In this document: positions 46,101 to 55,338 of the stretch, piece after piece | Position numbering within the stretch: the first letter of the stretch is position 1 | How the letters are laid out: each line of letters begins with the position of its first letter | From: Blastobasis lacticolella | Lineage: Eukaryota; Arthropoda; Insecta; Lepidoptera; Blastobasidae | Direction of reading: 5' to 3' | NCBI GenBank assembly: GCA_905147135.1 | Contig: LR990056.1 | Location: 8,876,001 to 8,940,000, forward strand | Length of the DNA: 64,000 nucleotides | Notes under the pieces: generated by a model | The model's database searches: none | Told to the model about the DNA's origin: nothing | The model's input: only the letters and a program-made list of their open reading frames with translations | Program-made: the position numbers and the translations under genes

Positions 46101-49100
46101 TCAACTTTCTGCAAATTCAACATTTTTGGATTCAACAAGCTGCAAATTCAACTTTATGCATTTTCGACTTTTAGAGAATTCAACTTTATGCAAATTCAAC
46201 ATTTTCACATTCAACATGCTGCAAATTCAACTTTTTGCAAATCCAACATTTTAGGAATTCAACTTTCTGTTTCTGAACGGACTATTTGTCTTAGTTACCT
46301 ATGTATAGTCGTTTCAACAACTTTAAGTGGTTTGTAATAAGTATACATACAAATGAAATAATCATGTTGTTCATCTTAGTGGAAAGGAGAGACTGTGAAT
46401 ATTTTCGTGTCAAAAATAAATTGAATGACGGAAAATGCGTGCAGAAAAAGGGCGACTAGAAAAAAAACGATCAGAATAAAAATCTATTAGAGAAAGGAAC
46501 GCCTGTCAACCCACGCGTATGGTGACATACATGCTAGTAACGAAAACAAATGCAAGTGGGGAAAAATGCGACTGGAAATTATGCTACGCGGAACTAACGC
46601 GTTTGGGTAACTGATCTAGGCACTCCCATAAACAACGAATACCTGCAAATAAGCCACCTGAGTATTGTGTAAGCTTTGTATTTAGCATAATCCGTTTTTC
46701 AATATGTAGATAATAACTTAAAACTTTCTGTCCCACAGTCTGCAGTGTTCTGTGCACTACCAGAGGGGCTCAAGCTGACAGTGGAGGAAGGCAAGTGTGT
46801 GCAGGCATCGGCTTATGTTCCTGCAGATAATTTCAATGAATATCATGTTAGGACTGATGTAGATGTGATGTTTAAGGTATGTGAAGTACAGTTCTTGCAT
46901 AAAACTCATGTCTTTGTCCCATGGGATAGGCAGAGACTATGGACTGCCACTTACAGTTTTCTTATTAAAATAATTACTCTATAATTAACTATTCAGAAAA
47001 TAAATCTGTTTCCTCTTTCAAACTAAATTCGCGTTCTTTACACATATCATTATATTAGACGGGACTTACCCGCGACATACCTTTTCGATTTGTTTTCCCG
47101 ACGTTACGGTAGGGTTTCACCCACTGTAGTCACGAGACGACTGCCGTGGAGAGGTGACAGCTGCGGTGATGTGCTGGTAGACTTCTATCCTCACATAAAA
47201 TTGTCAATTTGTTGTTGATTCGGAACTGCACGGCACACAACACTCACGATGACCACGGATATGTCGGGAAAACAAATCGAAAAGGTATGTCGCGTGTAAG
47301 TCCCATCTAATATAATAATATGTTTCCTCTTTGTTTCAGATCAGTATATCGGTCCTGTCAGAATGCCTCAATATATTTGGCTCTGGGGAGGAGTCTAGCC
47401 TAAAAATGTATTACAGATCTGAAGGTTCTCCTTTGCTATTAGTGTAAGATTAATTTTACTATTATTTTATGTACTTCTCTTAACCTTTTGTAGCCAAAGA
47501 AAAGCATATTATAATAAAGCAGATCATTGTCATTTGCTTCATCACTAAGAATACTACAGATACGGACAGTTGTAAGACAAGAAAGCAGCTAAATGACCAT
47601 GACCGATTGCTCTGTAGAGCATGATTTACAAAAAATAATTATCATTTGCCCACGAGAGTCCAGTGAATTGGCCGTGTGGTGTCTGGCAGAGTAGAATAGG
47701 ACCTTAACCTTCCTGGACTTACACTGGTTGTTGTCTCTTACAAGGCGACTAATGTTATCGAGGCAAAAGCCTTTGGCCTTTTCAGCAGCGTTTACCATTG
47801 TTATATTTATAACATTGCAATCTCCAATCCCCTTGCCAAGCGAGGAGGTTATGGCAATAACCTCACCTATAGTGGGAGAGGTCCTAAGTCCGACAGTGGA
47901 CTGTGATGATGATTTACAGTAGCATGAATATTTAGAATGGTCACAATGTTTTCCATAAGAGCATAAGTTAGTGTTCAACTATAATAAGCGTAACTCGTAA
48001 ATGTATAAAAAAGATTCATTGATTAAATTCTTTCTATACCAAAACAGGCTCCAACCACAGTCACTGAACAACGTAATGACAGACTGTGAAATAGCGACTC
48101 AAACAGCTGACTCGGTTCTAGAGCTTAAAGATGAGGATGCAACGGAAGTGGCCAAGCTTGTGCTCAAAGCACCAGCATTTCTGGGACTTCTAGCCGACAT
48201 AGAGAGGTCTTGTGACATCATTGAACTGAACTTGTCACCAGAACATCCCAATGTCAGCATTGTCACGTATGGCATGCAGGTATGTGACAATTAATACTTA
48301 TAAAGGGTGTTTTTTTGGAAGCGGATAACTTTAATTTAAATGAATCAAAGAAAAAAATATTTAGTATCAGTGAAACTAGCTTTCTTGGGACGATAATTTT
48401 ATGGCATTTATGTTTGAATTCGGCAATGTGCCTGCCTGTTACTGGCGCGTAGATGGCCCAATCTGGATATCTTATTTTCAGTCTTATCAGTTTTCGCAAC
48501 AATTGCGGACGTATTTCGCTAATAACACACGAATGATGTGTTCGATTGTCTCTGGTTTACCGGTGTAGAAAAGTGACTTGATATACCTCCAAAGAAAAAA
48601 AATGTAATAGAGTGAAACAAGACGGCCACAAGACTAAAATCATATTCAAACATACATAGAAGATACAAGCCTAGACAAGTTAACGATAAACGAGGTCAGA
48701 AAGGCAATCATACGAGCTAACCCTAAAAAGTCACCAGGCTACGACCTTATTACAAATAAAATCCTGCAGGAATTACCTTAATCAGGTGTGAGACTCCTCA
48801 CGTCCATCTATAATGCACTTTATACCGCCACAATGGAAGGTCGCACAAATAAAAATGCTACTGAAACCAGGCAAACAACCTGAGGATCCAAAGTCATATA
48901 GACCAATCAGTCTCCTGTCCATCCCATCGAAAATCTATGAATCCCTGCTGCTACGCCGAATTTTACCTTTTATTGAGCAGTTTTCGATGCAAACATGCCA
49001 CCGTGGATCAAATACACAGGCTGACCAACGAGATCAACAAAACCTTTGAGGACAAAAAGTACTGCGCGAGTGCATTTCTCGACATATCTCAAGCATTCAA

Positions 49101-50865
49101 TCGTGTGTGGCATGAAGGATTGTTATTTAAAATTAAATTCTTATTACCTGGAAATGCCTATAAAAAATCCTTTATAGAAAACAGGCACTTCTTTGTCCAG
49201 AGCGGAGAGGCAACATCGAGCCTTCGCCCGATTAATGCGGGAGTCCCACAAGGGAGCGTACTGGCACCGATACTGTACCTTCTTTACACGTCGGATCTGC
49301 CAACTTCACACCACATTATTACTGGTACCTTTGCTGATGACACAGCGATCCTAGCTTTCCATCAGGACCCACTAGAAGCCGCAAAAAGCCTTCAGAGAGG
49401 ATTAGACGAAATATCTCTTTGGTTGAAAAAATTGAGGATCAAGGCCAATGAATAAAAATCCGTAAATGTCACTTTCACCAAGGAAAGGCATCTGCCCACC
49501 AGTAAAAGTCAACAACCGAGAAATCCCGTGAAATACCTAGGATTACACCTGGATAAGCGGCTTACCGGCAAAAGCACATTTTTACGAAACGTAAACAACT
49601 GGGACTACAAATGCGAAAACTTTACTGGTTGATGGGACGGCGGTCTCAATTATCGCTCAGCAACAAACTCCTATTATACAAGGCTATACTGATTCCAATC
49701 TGGAGCTATGGTATTCAGCTTTGGGGTACAGCCTCCCACTCTAATATTGAAATCATACAGAGATTCCAGAATAAAATGTTGAGGACAATATCTGACGCCC
49801 CATGGTTTGTCACAAACGAACAGCTCCACCACGACCTAAAAGTAAATACCGTTCGACAGGAAATTGTCCGCCACACCACATCATACAAAAAAAGAACCGC
49901 TGACCATCCCAACAATTTAGCAAGTGATCTAATGGAGGAACACCATGTACCCAGAAGACTAAAACGGAAAATACTCCAAGATATACTGAAATAGTAAAAT
50001 TAAGCAGGATGTGACACAGGTCGCATACCGAGCAAGCCTTCCGAAAATTCCGCCAAACTTACTGTTTAATGTCTCACGAGAGAGACAGATTGCAGAAAAA
50101 TAAATCATAAAAAAAAATTCAAACATACATGCCACAAAATTATCTTTCCAGTAAAGCTAATTTCCCTGATATTAAATAATTTTTGCTTTGTTCTATTTAA
50201 ATTTTAAGTTCTCCACCTCTAAAAAAACACCGTTTATCTATTAATCTTCGCATTATCTAACTCAACGCTTATTTTTTCTGCATTCTACCTTGTTCTAGGA
50301 CCGCTCATGCATAGACATGCCCAAATCATCGGATATGGTGCAGAGCTTCAGTTGCGAAGAGTCTGTGACACTCAAGTACCAACTACATCATATAAGGCTG
50401 ATTATGAAGGCACTGGCCATATCGACCAAGGTTTGTTTTGATTTTTAATGTTGATTTAAATACTGGTGAAGTGTCTAAAGGTCCGAGGCGGGAGTGGTGG
50501 CGAAGCGACCCTAAGTGATAAATGAAATGCAACCTTATTAGCTTCGCATACGGTTGAAATAGGTAAAGTGAAATGAATTCACACCTATTAATGTTGCAAA
50601 AAATTTAATATATCTTAATTTACTAATAATCGGCTTCCGAGACTGTTCAACCAGTCTCAGGGCCTCCCAACAGAAGACCTGTAATTCCTCTTATTGTTAG
50701 CTAGTTTTGATGCTAACTGATGTGCAGTTACCACCCATTATTTTATTACAGGTTGTATTGCGGTGCAGCTCCAACGGTCTATTGCTTCTCCAATTGAAAC
50801 TAGAAAAGGAAGACCAAAGGCAGATGTTTTCTGAGTTTTACATAATACCTTTACTGGACGAGTGA
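43105..50865 (+). CDS. RAD1: RAD1, 9-1-1 DNA-damage checkpoint clamp subunit
   Basis: Six exons in phase: 43105-43197, 46739-46876, 47340-47443, 48048-48279, 50299-50430, 50752-50865; 270 residues (human 282). RAD1 forms the RAD9-HUS1-RAD1 ring that is loaded at DNA damage and activates ATR signalling. Matches to the family run along the length: N-terminal QYYFTASMDSGKILCSLLKA, KCVQASAYVPADNFNEY, LSECLNIFGSGEESSLKMYY, SPEHPNVSIVTYG, MPKSSDMVQSFSCEE (compare human YPKDSDLMEAFHC) and the final strand LLLLQLKLEKEDQ. The ATG is in good context and its frame is +1 relative to ZSWIM7, overlapping it by 8 nt. AATAAA at 51232-51237 is the likely poly(A) signal. Introns hold a MULE relic, MITEs, a SINE-like repeat and a jockey-like LINE. 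Confidence 0.92.
43600..43800 (-). repeat. Probable LINE 3' end in RAD1 intron 1
   Basis: AAAATTCAAAATTCAAAATT followed by a moderately GC-rich stretch (GGCCGCCCCATGGCAGTAGC) looks like the tail and 3' UTR of a minus-strand LINE. No coding match was found. Confidence 0.35.
44003..44400 (-). pseudogene. RTE-like LINE C-terminal fragment
   Basis: The minus-strand frame 44110-44388 encodes RAMLGVWLRDRIRNEEIRKR followed by TKVTSQTEVAVGRAQQIADG, the C-terminal motif of insect RTE-type LINE polymerases. The remainder down to 44003 continues in another frame to the CATCAT-type tip. 5'-truncated, in RAD1 intron 1. Confidence 0.85.
45185..45496 (+). pseudogene. MULE transposase C-terminal remnant
   Basis: The open frame contains RTTNSCEGYHSRINSRL followed by NWYLVFCTLVKEIQLYD, the (T/N)NxxEGxHxxxN block that follows the catalytic core of MULE transposases. 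It ends in a stop at 45496. The catalytic DDE core upstream is missing or unrecognisable, so it is non-functional. Confidence 0.6.
46050..46245 (+). repeat. Degenerate tandem motif at the right MULE end
   Basis: About ten imperfect repeats of GCAAATTCAAC(A/T)TT at 20-45 bp spacing, mirrored in inverse orientation at 44700-44890. Interpreted as subterminal transposase-binding-type repeats of the MULE. Confidence 0.6.
47051..47314. repeat. Fold-back MITE just before RAD1 exon 3
   Basis: Arms of about 52 bp: GACGGGACTTACCCGCGACA ... TTTTCCCGACGT on the left and ATGTCGGGAAAACAAATCGA ... GTAAGTCCCATC on the right, with few mismatches. 264 bp. Its right end is only 25 bp upstream of exon 3 (47340). 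Confidence 0.85.
47664..47915 (-). repeat. SINE-like repeat family C
   Basis: Minus copy: GGTCCTAAGTCCGACAGTGG near 47878 and GCCGTGTGGTGTCTGGCAG near 47671, as in 27587-27835. In RAD1 intron 3. Confidence 0.75.
48305..50232. mobile_element. MITE in RAD1 intron 4, split by a LINE
   Basis: The ends GGTGTTTTTTTGGAAGCGG (48306) and CCTCTAAAAAAACACC (to 50231) are imperfect inverted repeats of about 50 bp. Removing the LINE at 48658-50116 and one target copy leaves a MITE of roughly 450 bp. Confidence 0.65.
48658..50116 (+). mobile_element. 5'-truncated jockey-like LINE with clear target duplication
   Basis: Flanked by the 14-bp direct repeat ATTCAAACATACAT (48644-48657 and 50117-50130) with an A-run before the right copy. 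Broken frames encode a jockey-type reverse transcriptase in order: [57 protein letters not shown] (catalytic ADD), LYKAILIPIWSYGIQLWGTA, QRFQNKMLRTISDAPWFV. Stops near 49453 and at least two frameshifts make it inactive. Confidence 0.92.
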
Positions 50866-51515
50866 ATTGCTTTTATTTCTAGAAGGTAGGGTCATGTTCT
50901 CGTTCATGGCGTGGGTTTCGAAAGGAAAATCAAAAGTTGCCTCTACTATTAAGGTAACAGAGTAACAAAGGATCGCTTGCGTCTATAGAACAGTACATTT
51001 GTGGTCCTACCCTAAGAGGTTCTATGATAGCATTTGGTTCTTAGCGACCAGTGACCAAGCAACAAAAAGTTTATTCTAAGTAGGTACTGATCATTTTGTG
51101 TATACTTCCTATGCCTACATGCTGATTATCGACTTCTTTGACTCCAAGGGCATAAAATTTAATTGTAGAGTTAAGGTCGCTTTTGTACTTATGTTATCTT
51201 CTGTTAAATTGTATTTCTTATTTTTGTGTTCAATAAAGAATTAAAAAATCCTTGTACCACTCTAGGGGGCATATTCTTGCGCTGTGACATCTCTAATTCG
51301 ACAAATTCTAGGTACAAATCTCCATTCTTCTTCTTATCGAGTCGATGGACTAAACTTTACACTTTATTAGCCCAGTATTCGGCGACACACCAGGTATGAT
51401 TCCCAACTCGTAACTTATAAACCGTCTTATTACAAGACATGGTTTAAACCAAGTCTAAAGATAGTACAGGTTTAAACCATGGCCCAACTTGTTTTCTTAT
51501 TACAAAACATGGTTT
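50866..51515. other. RAD1 3' UTR and downstream flank
   Basis: RAD1 3' UTR probably runs to the AATAAA at 51232-51237. After it come a SINE-like fragment (51328-51405) related to 11515-11612 and a small palindromic stretch around GGTTTAAACCAAGTC and GGTTTAAACCATGG. No gene seen. Confidence 0.5.
51232..51237 (+). terminator. RAD1 poly(A) signal AATAAA
   Basis: Canonical AATAAA 367 bp after the RAD1 stop, preceded by T-rich sequence. It is the first canonical signal seen downstream of RAD1. Confidence 0.6.
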
Positions 51516-51727
51516 ATGCGCTTATTACACATTCCTAAATTCAGTTACTAAATTCAGACACAAAAAGCGTGAGAGAAAATCAAATTGGAATGTGTTGCTC
51601 ATAGAATAAGGTCCAGTTTTGTATCACTTATATTATGTCACGCGTGGCTCTGCTTTTTAAAAATCTTCCATTTTGATTTGCTCTCACGCTCTTTGTTTCT
51701 AAATTTAGGAATGTGTAATAAGCGCAT
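51516..51727. repeat. Fold-back MITE, copy 2
   Basis: Inverted arms ATGCGCTTATTACACATTCC and GGAATGTGTAATAAGCGCAT, continuing through GCGTGAGAGAAAATCAAA and TTTGCTCTCACGCTC-like sequence. 212 bp. Cleaner than the copy at 15193-15385. Confidence 0.85.
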
Positions 51728-51784
51728 TAACGCTTGGTCCCGGACTAACTGTGATACTAAAGATAAACCCGCGACCGCCCTATT

Positions 51785-51920
51785 CGTCAAATATAGGTGA
51801 TAATTTTGACAGATCACAGTAGGGATGTGGTTGTCTAAAATCGTTAATGAATCTATTCGATTATCGATTATCATTCTCATAAAACTTTGAATCGATAGTT
51901 GCATGGTTATGCTATACCAT
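51785..51920 (+). repeat. Dispersed repeat, copy 2 (partner at 1205-1345)
   Basis: Shares GATAATTTTGACAG, AGTAGGGATG and TCGATTATCGATTATC with the first copy in the same orientation. Here CCATAGCCTCCTTTATCTTA follows, whose reverse is found at 54205-54240. Confidence 0.7.
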
Positions 51921-53379
51921 AGCCTCCTTTATCTTACAAGCCATGCGCAGAAGTTTGACGTCGCATTTTTTAATTTTAGTGAACCTGAAAACTACTGTAA
52001 AACATCATCGCGGTCGTCGTCGTTTAATGTTATTAGTTATTTAAGTGATAAAGTATATTAATAAGTATATACATTAGTTAGATAATATGAAATTGGATAG
52101 ATTCCTGTACCTATCTACCTACTTTCAAATTTATTACTGAGTTTCCTAATATTATAAATGCGAAATATAATCTATGTTTGGTTTTGTACGTAATGGATGT
52201 TAGTTACACCTTAACGCAAAAACTACTGATCGTATTTTAATGAAATTTGGCAGGTATATAGCATATAGCCCCGAATAACACATATGCTATAATTTATCCC
52301 GATATTTAATGTGATTCCCGCGGGAAAGGGTCCGGAACGTTATTACCGACGTTATGACGACCTGAGTGGTGCAATGGTCAACATGCCGGTCTGCCACGCA
52401 ATAGGTCCCGGGTTCGATTCCCGGCCGGGCAGAAATTGAAATGATGAATTTTAATTTCTGTGACGGGTCTGGGTGTTCTATGCATAATAAGTATGTATTA
52501 AAAAAAAAAAAAGTATTTAATTTGTATATCAGTTATCTAGCACCCATAGTACAAGCTTTGCTTAGTTTGGGGCTAGATGGCGCTGTGTGAATTTGTCCAC
52601 GAATATTTATTTTATTATTTATTTATTTATTACCGAATTTTATGCGGACGCAGTCGCGACCAAAAGCTATTATGAAATAAAATAATCTATGCCAGCCAAA
52701 ATATTGCTCAATTGAATAAATATTAGGTATAATACATTTTAAACAGTTTTATTTAAGTACCTAAGTATATAAAAACTAACTACTTACTTACTTATTGTAC
52801 CTATCTACTTTTTCAACGCTTACATCATCGTGGATAATCAGAGATCGTGGTTTAAAGTAGTTGTGATAACTTTCACAATGCGAAAATGTTTGCTGCATAC
52901 AAAATATCCTTCGGTGGGACCCCAGCATGCTTGGGGAATAGCAAAAGTCCATTTATTTAATAGAATTACATATTTTGGAAAGCAAAACATCGGTACAGCT
53001 TCTTTCCCATTTTTATGGTTTAATCATAATTTAACTTGCATTATTCAAATGCAACAACGCCTTTGCATATATTAGAGAAATATTACGAATATAAAACAGA
53101 ATTTGATTTATGAAATAAGTAAAAACTAACAACAAAATGATCAAGGCACAGAAATGAAACAAAAATTCATTTCTGTGGATCAAGGATTGTTTTTCAAAAA
53201 TCGTATTTATCCAATTTTAGCACAATTATAAATATATTTACTTTTATTTACCTTCGTAGATGGTCCATACAAACGCGTTAATTTACAGTTTTGTCAATAT
53301 ATTTTAAATTTACATCTTAAAATTCATAATTTTCCCGCACATTGACATGTAAACAATGAGTAAATCGGTTCCGCGCATG
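51921..53379. other. AT-rich intergenic DNA
   Basis: No gene recognised. It contains an AACGCAAAAACTACTGATCG repeat fragment near 52215 (similar near 28435) and the SINE at 52355-52635. The rest is AT-rich with no named feature. Confidence 0.5.
52355..52635 (+). repeat. tRNA-derived SINE family B, best full-length copy
   Basis: Head TGACGACCTGAGTGGTGCAA with A-box-like TGGTGCAATGG, then B box GGGTTCGATTCCCGG, a TTTTAATTTCTGTGACGGG body, an A-run, ACACCCATAGTACAAGC-type body and tail GGGGCTAGATGGCGCTGTGT, closing with an ATTTATTT tail. Serves as the reference copy for the family. Confidence 0.85.
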
Positions 53380-54205
53380 GACTTACTACCCAAAGGGACT
53401 GCGCACTGCTTTGACTAAAACCGGGCAGAGCGAGACTCACCATCGTTAGTCCTTTGTCCCTTTCTAACAGTGTAAACATAATGTTATTGGCATAATCACC
53501 GTCATTCTAAATTGACAAGTGTCATGTTTGGTGTTGCCATTATTGGAGAAATATATTTACCGTGAATTTGGTATTATTATGGGGTAATCCGTACAATCCG
53601 AAAAGTAGTTGTCAAAATACCTTTTGATCTACTGATCGTTTCTCCGACAAACGTCGAGTCGACATAATTATCAACCTACGACTTTTTGTTCCACAAAACA
53701 GATAAAAGAGTTCGGTAACGATTTATCCTACAACACTAGTTCCTAAAGAGAAGTGATAGTACTCGTCGATATCTACATTTCGGGTGACAGCTGTCAAACT
53801 TAAAACTGTCATCTGACATGTAGATCTCAATGAGTATTTTTATATTACTCTAGCACCAATAGTTTAGGAGTTATTGCAGTTTTAAGTTTGATAGCTGTCA
53901 TTCGAAATGTAGATCAATAAGTACTATAATTTCTCTCTAGAAACTCGTATTTTAGGACCAATGGGGTTGCAAGTAGCAGGGAAACCTAGGGCTGGACCCT
54001 GGTGAAAATATGACCTTCAGATTGCACCCGGTCCGACTCTGCCTGGCCCTGATTGGTAGGTCGGTGTCCGCGCTGAGTAATAAAAGTAATTCGGAATTTG
54101 CATTAACAATGGTGGCAACACTAGAAAGGGACACAGGACTATCGATGGTGACTCTCGCTCTGCCCGGTTTTAGTCAAAGCAGTGCGCAGTCCCGCGCTAC
54201 AGCAT
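53380..54205. repeat. Large fold-back repeat with a nested smaller hairpin
   Basis: Left arm 53397-53470 (GACTGCGCACTGCTTTGACT ... AAACCGGGCAGAGCGAGA) is repeated inverted at 54120-54195. Inside, GACAGCTGTCAAACTTAAAA (about 53786) pairs with TTTTAAGTTTGATAGCTGTC (about 53883). So one fold-back encloses another. No coding content. The right flank (GGCTTGTAAGATGAAGGACT) is the reverse of sequence at 51918-51945, so the true outer element may start there. Confidence 0.65.
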
Positions 54206-54485
54206 GGCTTGTAAGATGAAGGACTCTGAAGGAGGCTATGGTTCAGGCCGATTTCGTTGCCAAATGAGTAATTTGTTGACAGATTACAAACATTTCTGCG
54301 GCCTTAGCCAAGAGGTTTCGTTAATCTACAATCGTTTGTGGTAGAAAAATATATCGGATTTGACATAAGCTAACGTTATCTGACAACCTGTTTGTGGTAG
54401 AAATTCTTGGTCCATAGACAATTCACGTACTTTCGGTGTACTAAGGAGGCGGATTGGCGGTTGATCCTACACAATCAGAGTCAAT

Positions 54486-54726
54486 CATGAAGTTATAGAT
54501 AAAAGGTATGGAGACCACACTTCGAATACCTACTTGAAGCATATCTATGTGTTTCCATTTCGCTCTCTGTGGGCAGGCCCTCTCTTTCTAAATAGGGTAT
54601 CCTTCATTTTAATTTTCCTGGGACAAAAAGAGAAGTCCGACCACAGAGAGTAAGATAGAGTTATGTAGGTATTTGACTCAAGCGGTTGTTCCTAGTGTGG
54701 ACTCCATTTTTATCTATACCTTCATG
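54486..54726. mobile_element. hAT-like MITE with 8-bp target duplication
   Basis: Ends CATGAAGTTATAGATAAAA and, inverted, CATGAAGGTATAGATAAAA (one mismatch). Flanked by GAGTCAAT (54478-54485) and GAGTCGAT (54727-54734), an 8-bp duplication with one change. 241 bp, non-coding. The duplication size suggests the hAT superfamily. Confidence 0.75.
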
Positions 54727-54775
54727 GAGTCGATGTAGATGTTGTTAGAAATAGTCGAACTTCGACCTGTCAATT

Positions 54776-54992
54776 TGTATCCAATGGCACGCTCGGTGTA
54801 CACAGGTACCCTCACCGTAACCCACGCTCCCTTTCGCGAACTCACTTCACCACCGAAAGACTCTGGCTTCACCAGAGGCTTTCGAGGGCAGGTAGGGGTT
54901 TTAGCCGGTAAGAGTCCGGCACTACCTGGGTCCCCTTCCCAGGTGTCCATGACGGATTTCCCCAGCCTACCAATTAAAAAAAAAAAAAAAAA
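54776..54992 (+). mobile_element. Poly(A)-tailed retroposed fragment
   Basis: Absent from the partner copy at 32943. GC-rich body (TAGCCGGTAAGAGTCCGGCA, CTACCTGGGTCCCCTTCCCA) ends in about 17 A residues. Probably the 3' UTR tip of a LINE. Confidence 0.6.
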
Positions 54993-55338
54993 TTCTACCA
55001 TACACGCATCACGCAAGCGGAGCTGTCAAAGATGGCTAGACGGCTGGTGCCGCTAGTTAAACGAGTGATTGATGCTGTCAGTTTAACAAGATTAGCCGTT
55101 TTGAGGGGTATGTACCTACTCGCAAATTGGCACTGTGTCAAGATAAAAAAGAGAAATATCAGTATGAAAAAGTATTTACGGCCCCTACATATTTTTCAAT
55201 TAAAAAAAAATTAAAATATATTTATTTCAGACCATTGATCCATAACTTGTTAGTATTATATTATATTATTTTATTTTAGTAACAATTGTACTTATATGTT
55301 ATGTTAGTAACATTAGTAAGATTATTATGTAGGTAACA

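Larger units (their letters stand above)
44690..46272 (+). mobile_element. MULE-like DNA transposon relic with repeat-rich ends
   Basis: A perfect 28-bp inverted repeat (44691-44718 and 46244-46271) bounds about 1.58 kb in RAD1 intron 1. Both ends carry many degenerate copies of a subterminal motif: TTGAATTCNTATAATGTTG on the left, GCAAATTCAACATTTT on the right. Between them (45185-45496) lies a MULE transposase tail. A perfect outer repeat, subterminal repeat clusters and the transposase together point to a Mutator-like element. Target duplications were not identified with confidence. Confidence 0.68.
54441..55049 (+). repeat. Dispersed repeat split by two later insertions
   Basis: Reverse-complement match to 32943-33070, in three pieces: about 54441-54485, 54727-54775 and 54991-55049. 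The gaps hold a 241-bp TIR element and a poly(A)-tailed insertion of about 215 bp. The intact copy elsewhere makes the insertion boundaries explicit. Confidence 0.85.

Noticed and set aside
46050..46245. Regularly recurring short motif that could suggest a CRISPR-like array
   Set aside because: Repeats are degenerate, spacing is irregular, the context is a eukaryotic intron and a mirrored set lies at the other end of the element.
52830..53075. 81-codon plus-strand frame
   Set aside because: No homology, AT-rich surroundings and no flanking splice or poly(A) signals that fit.
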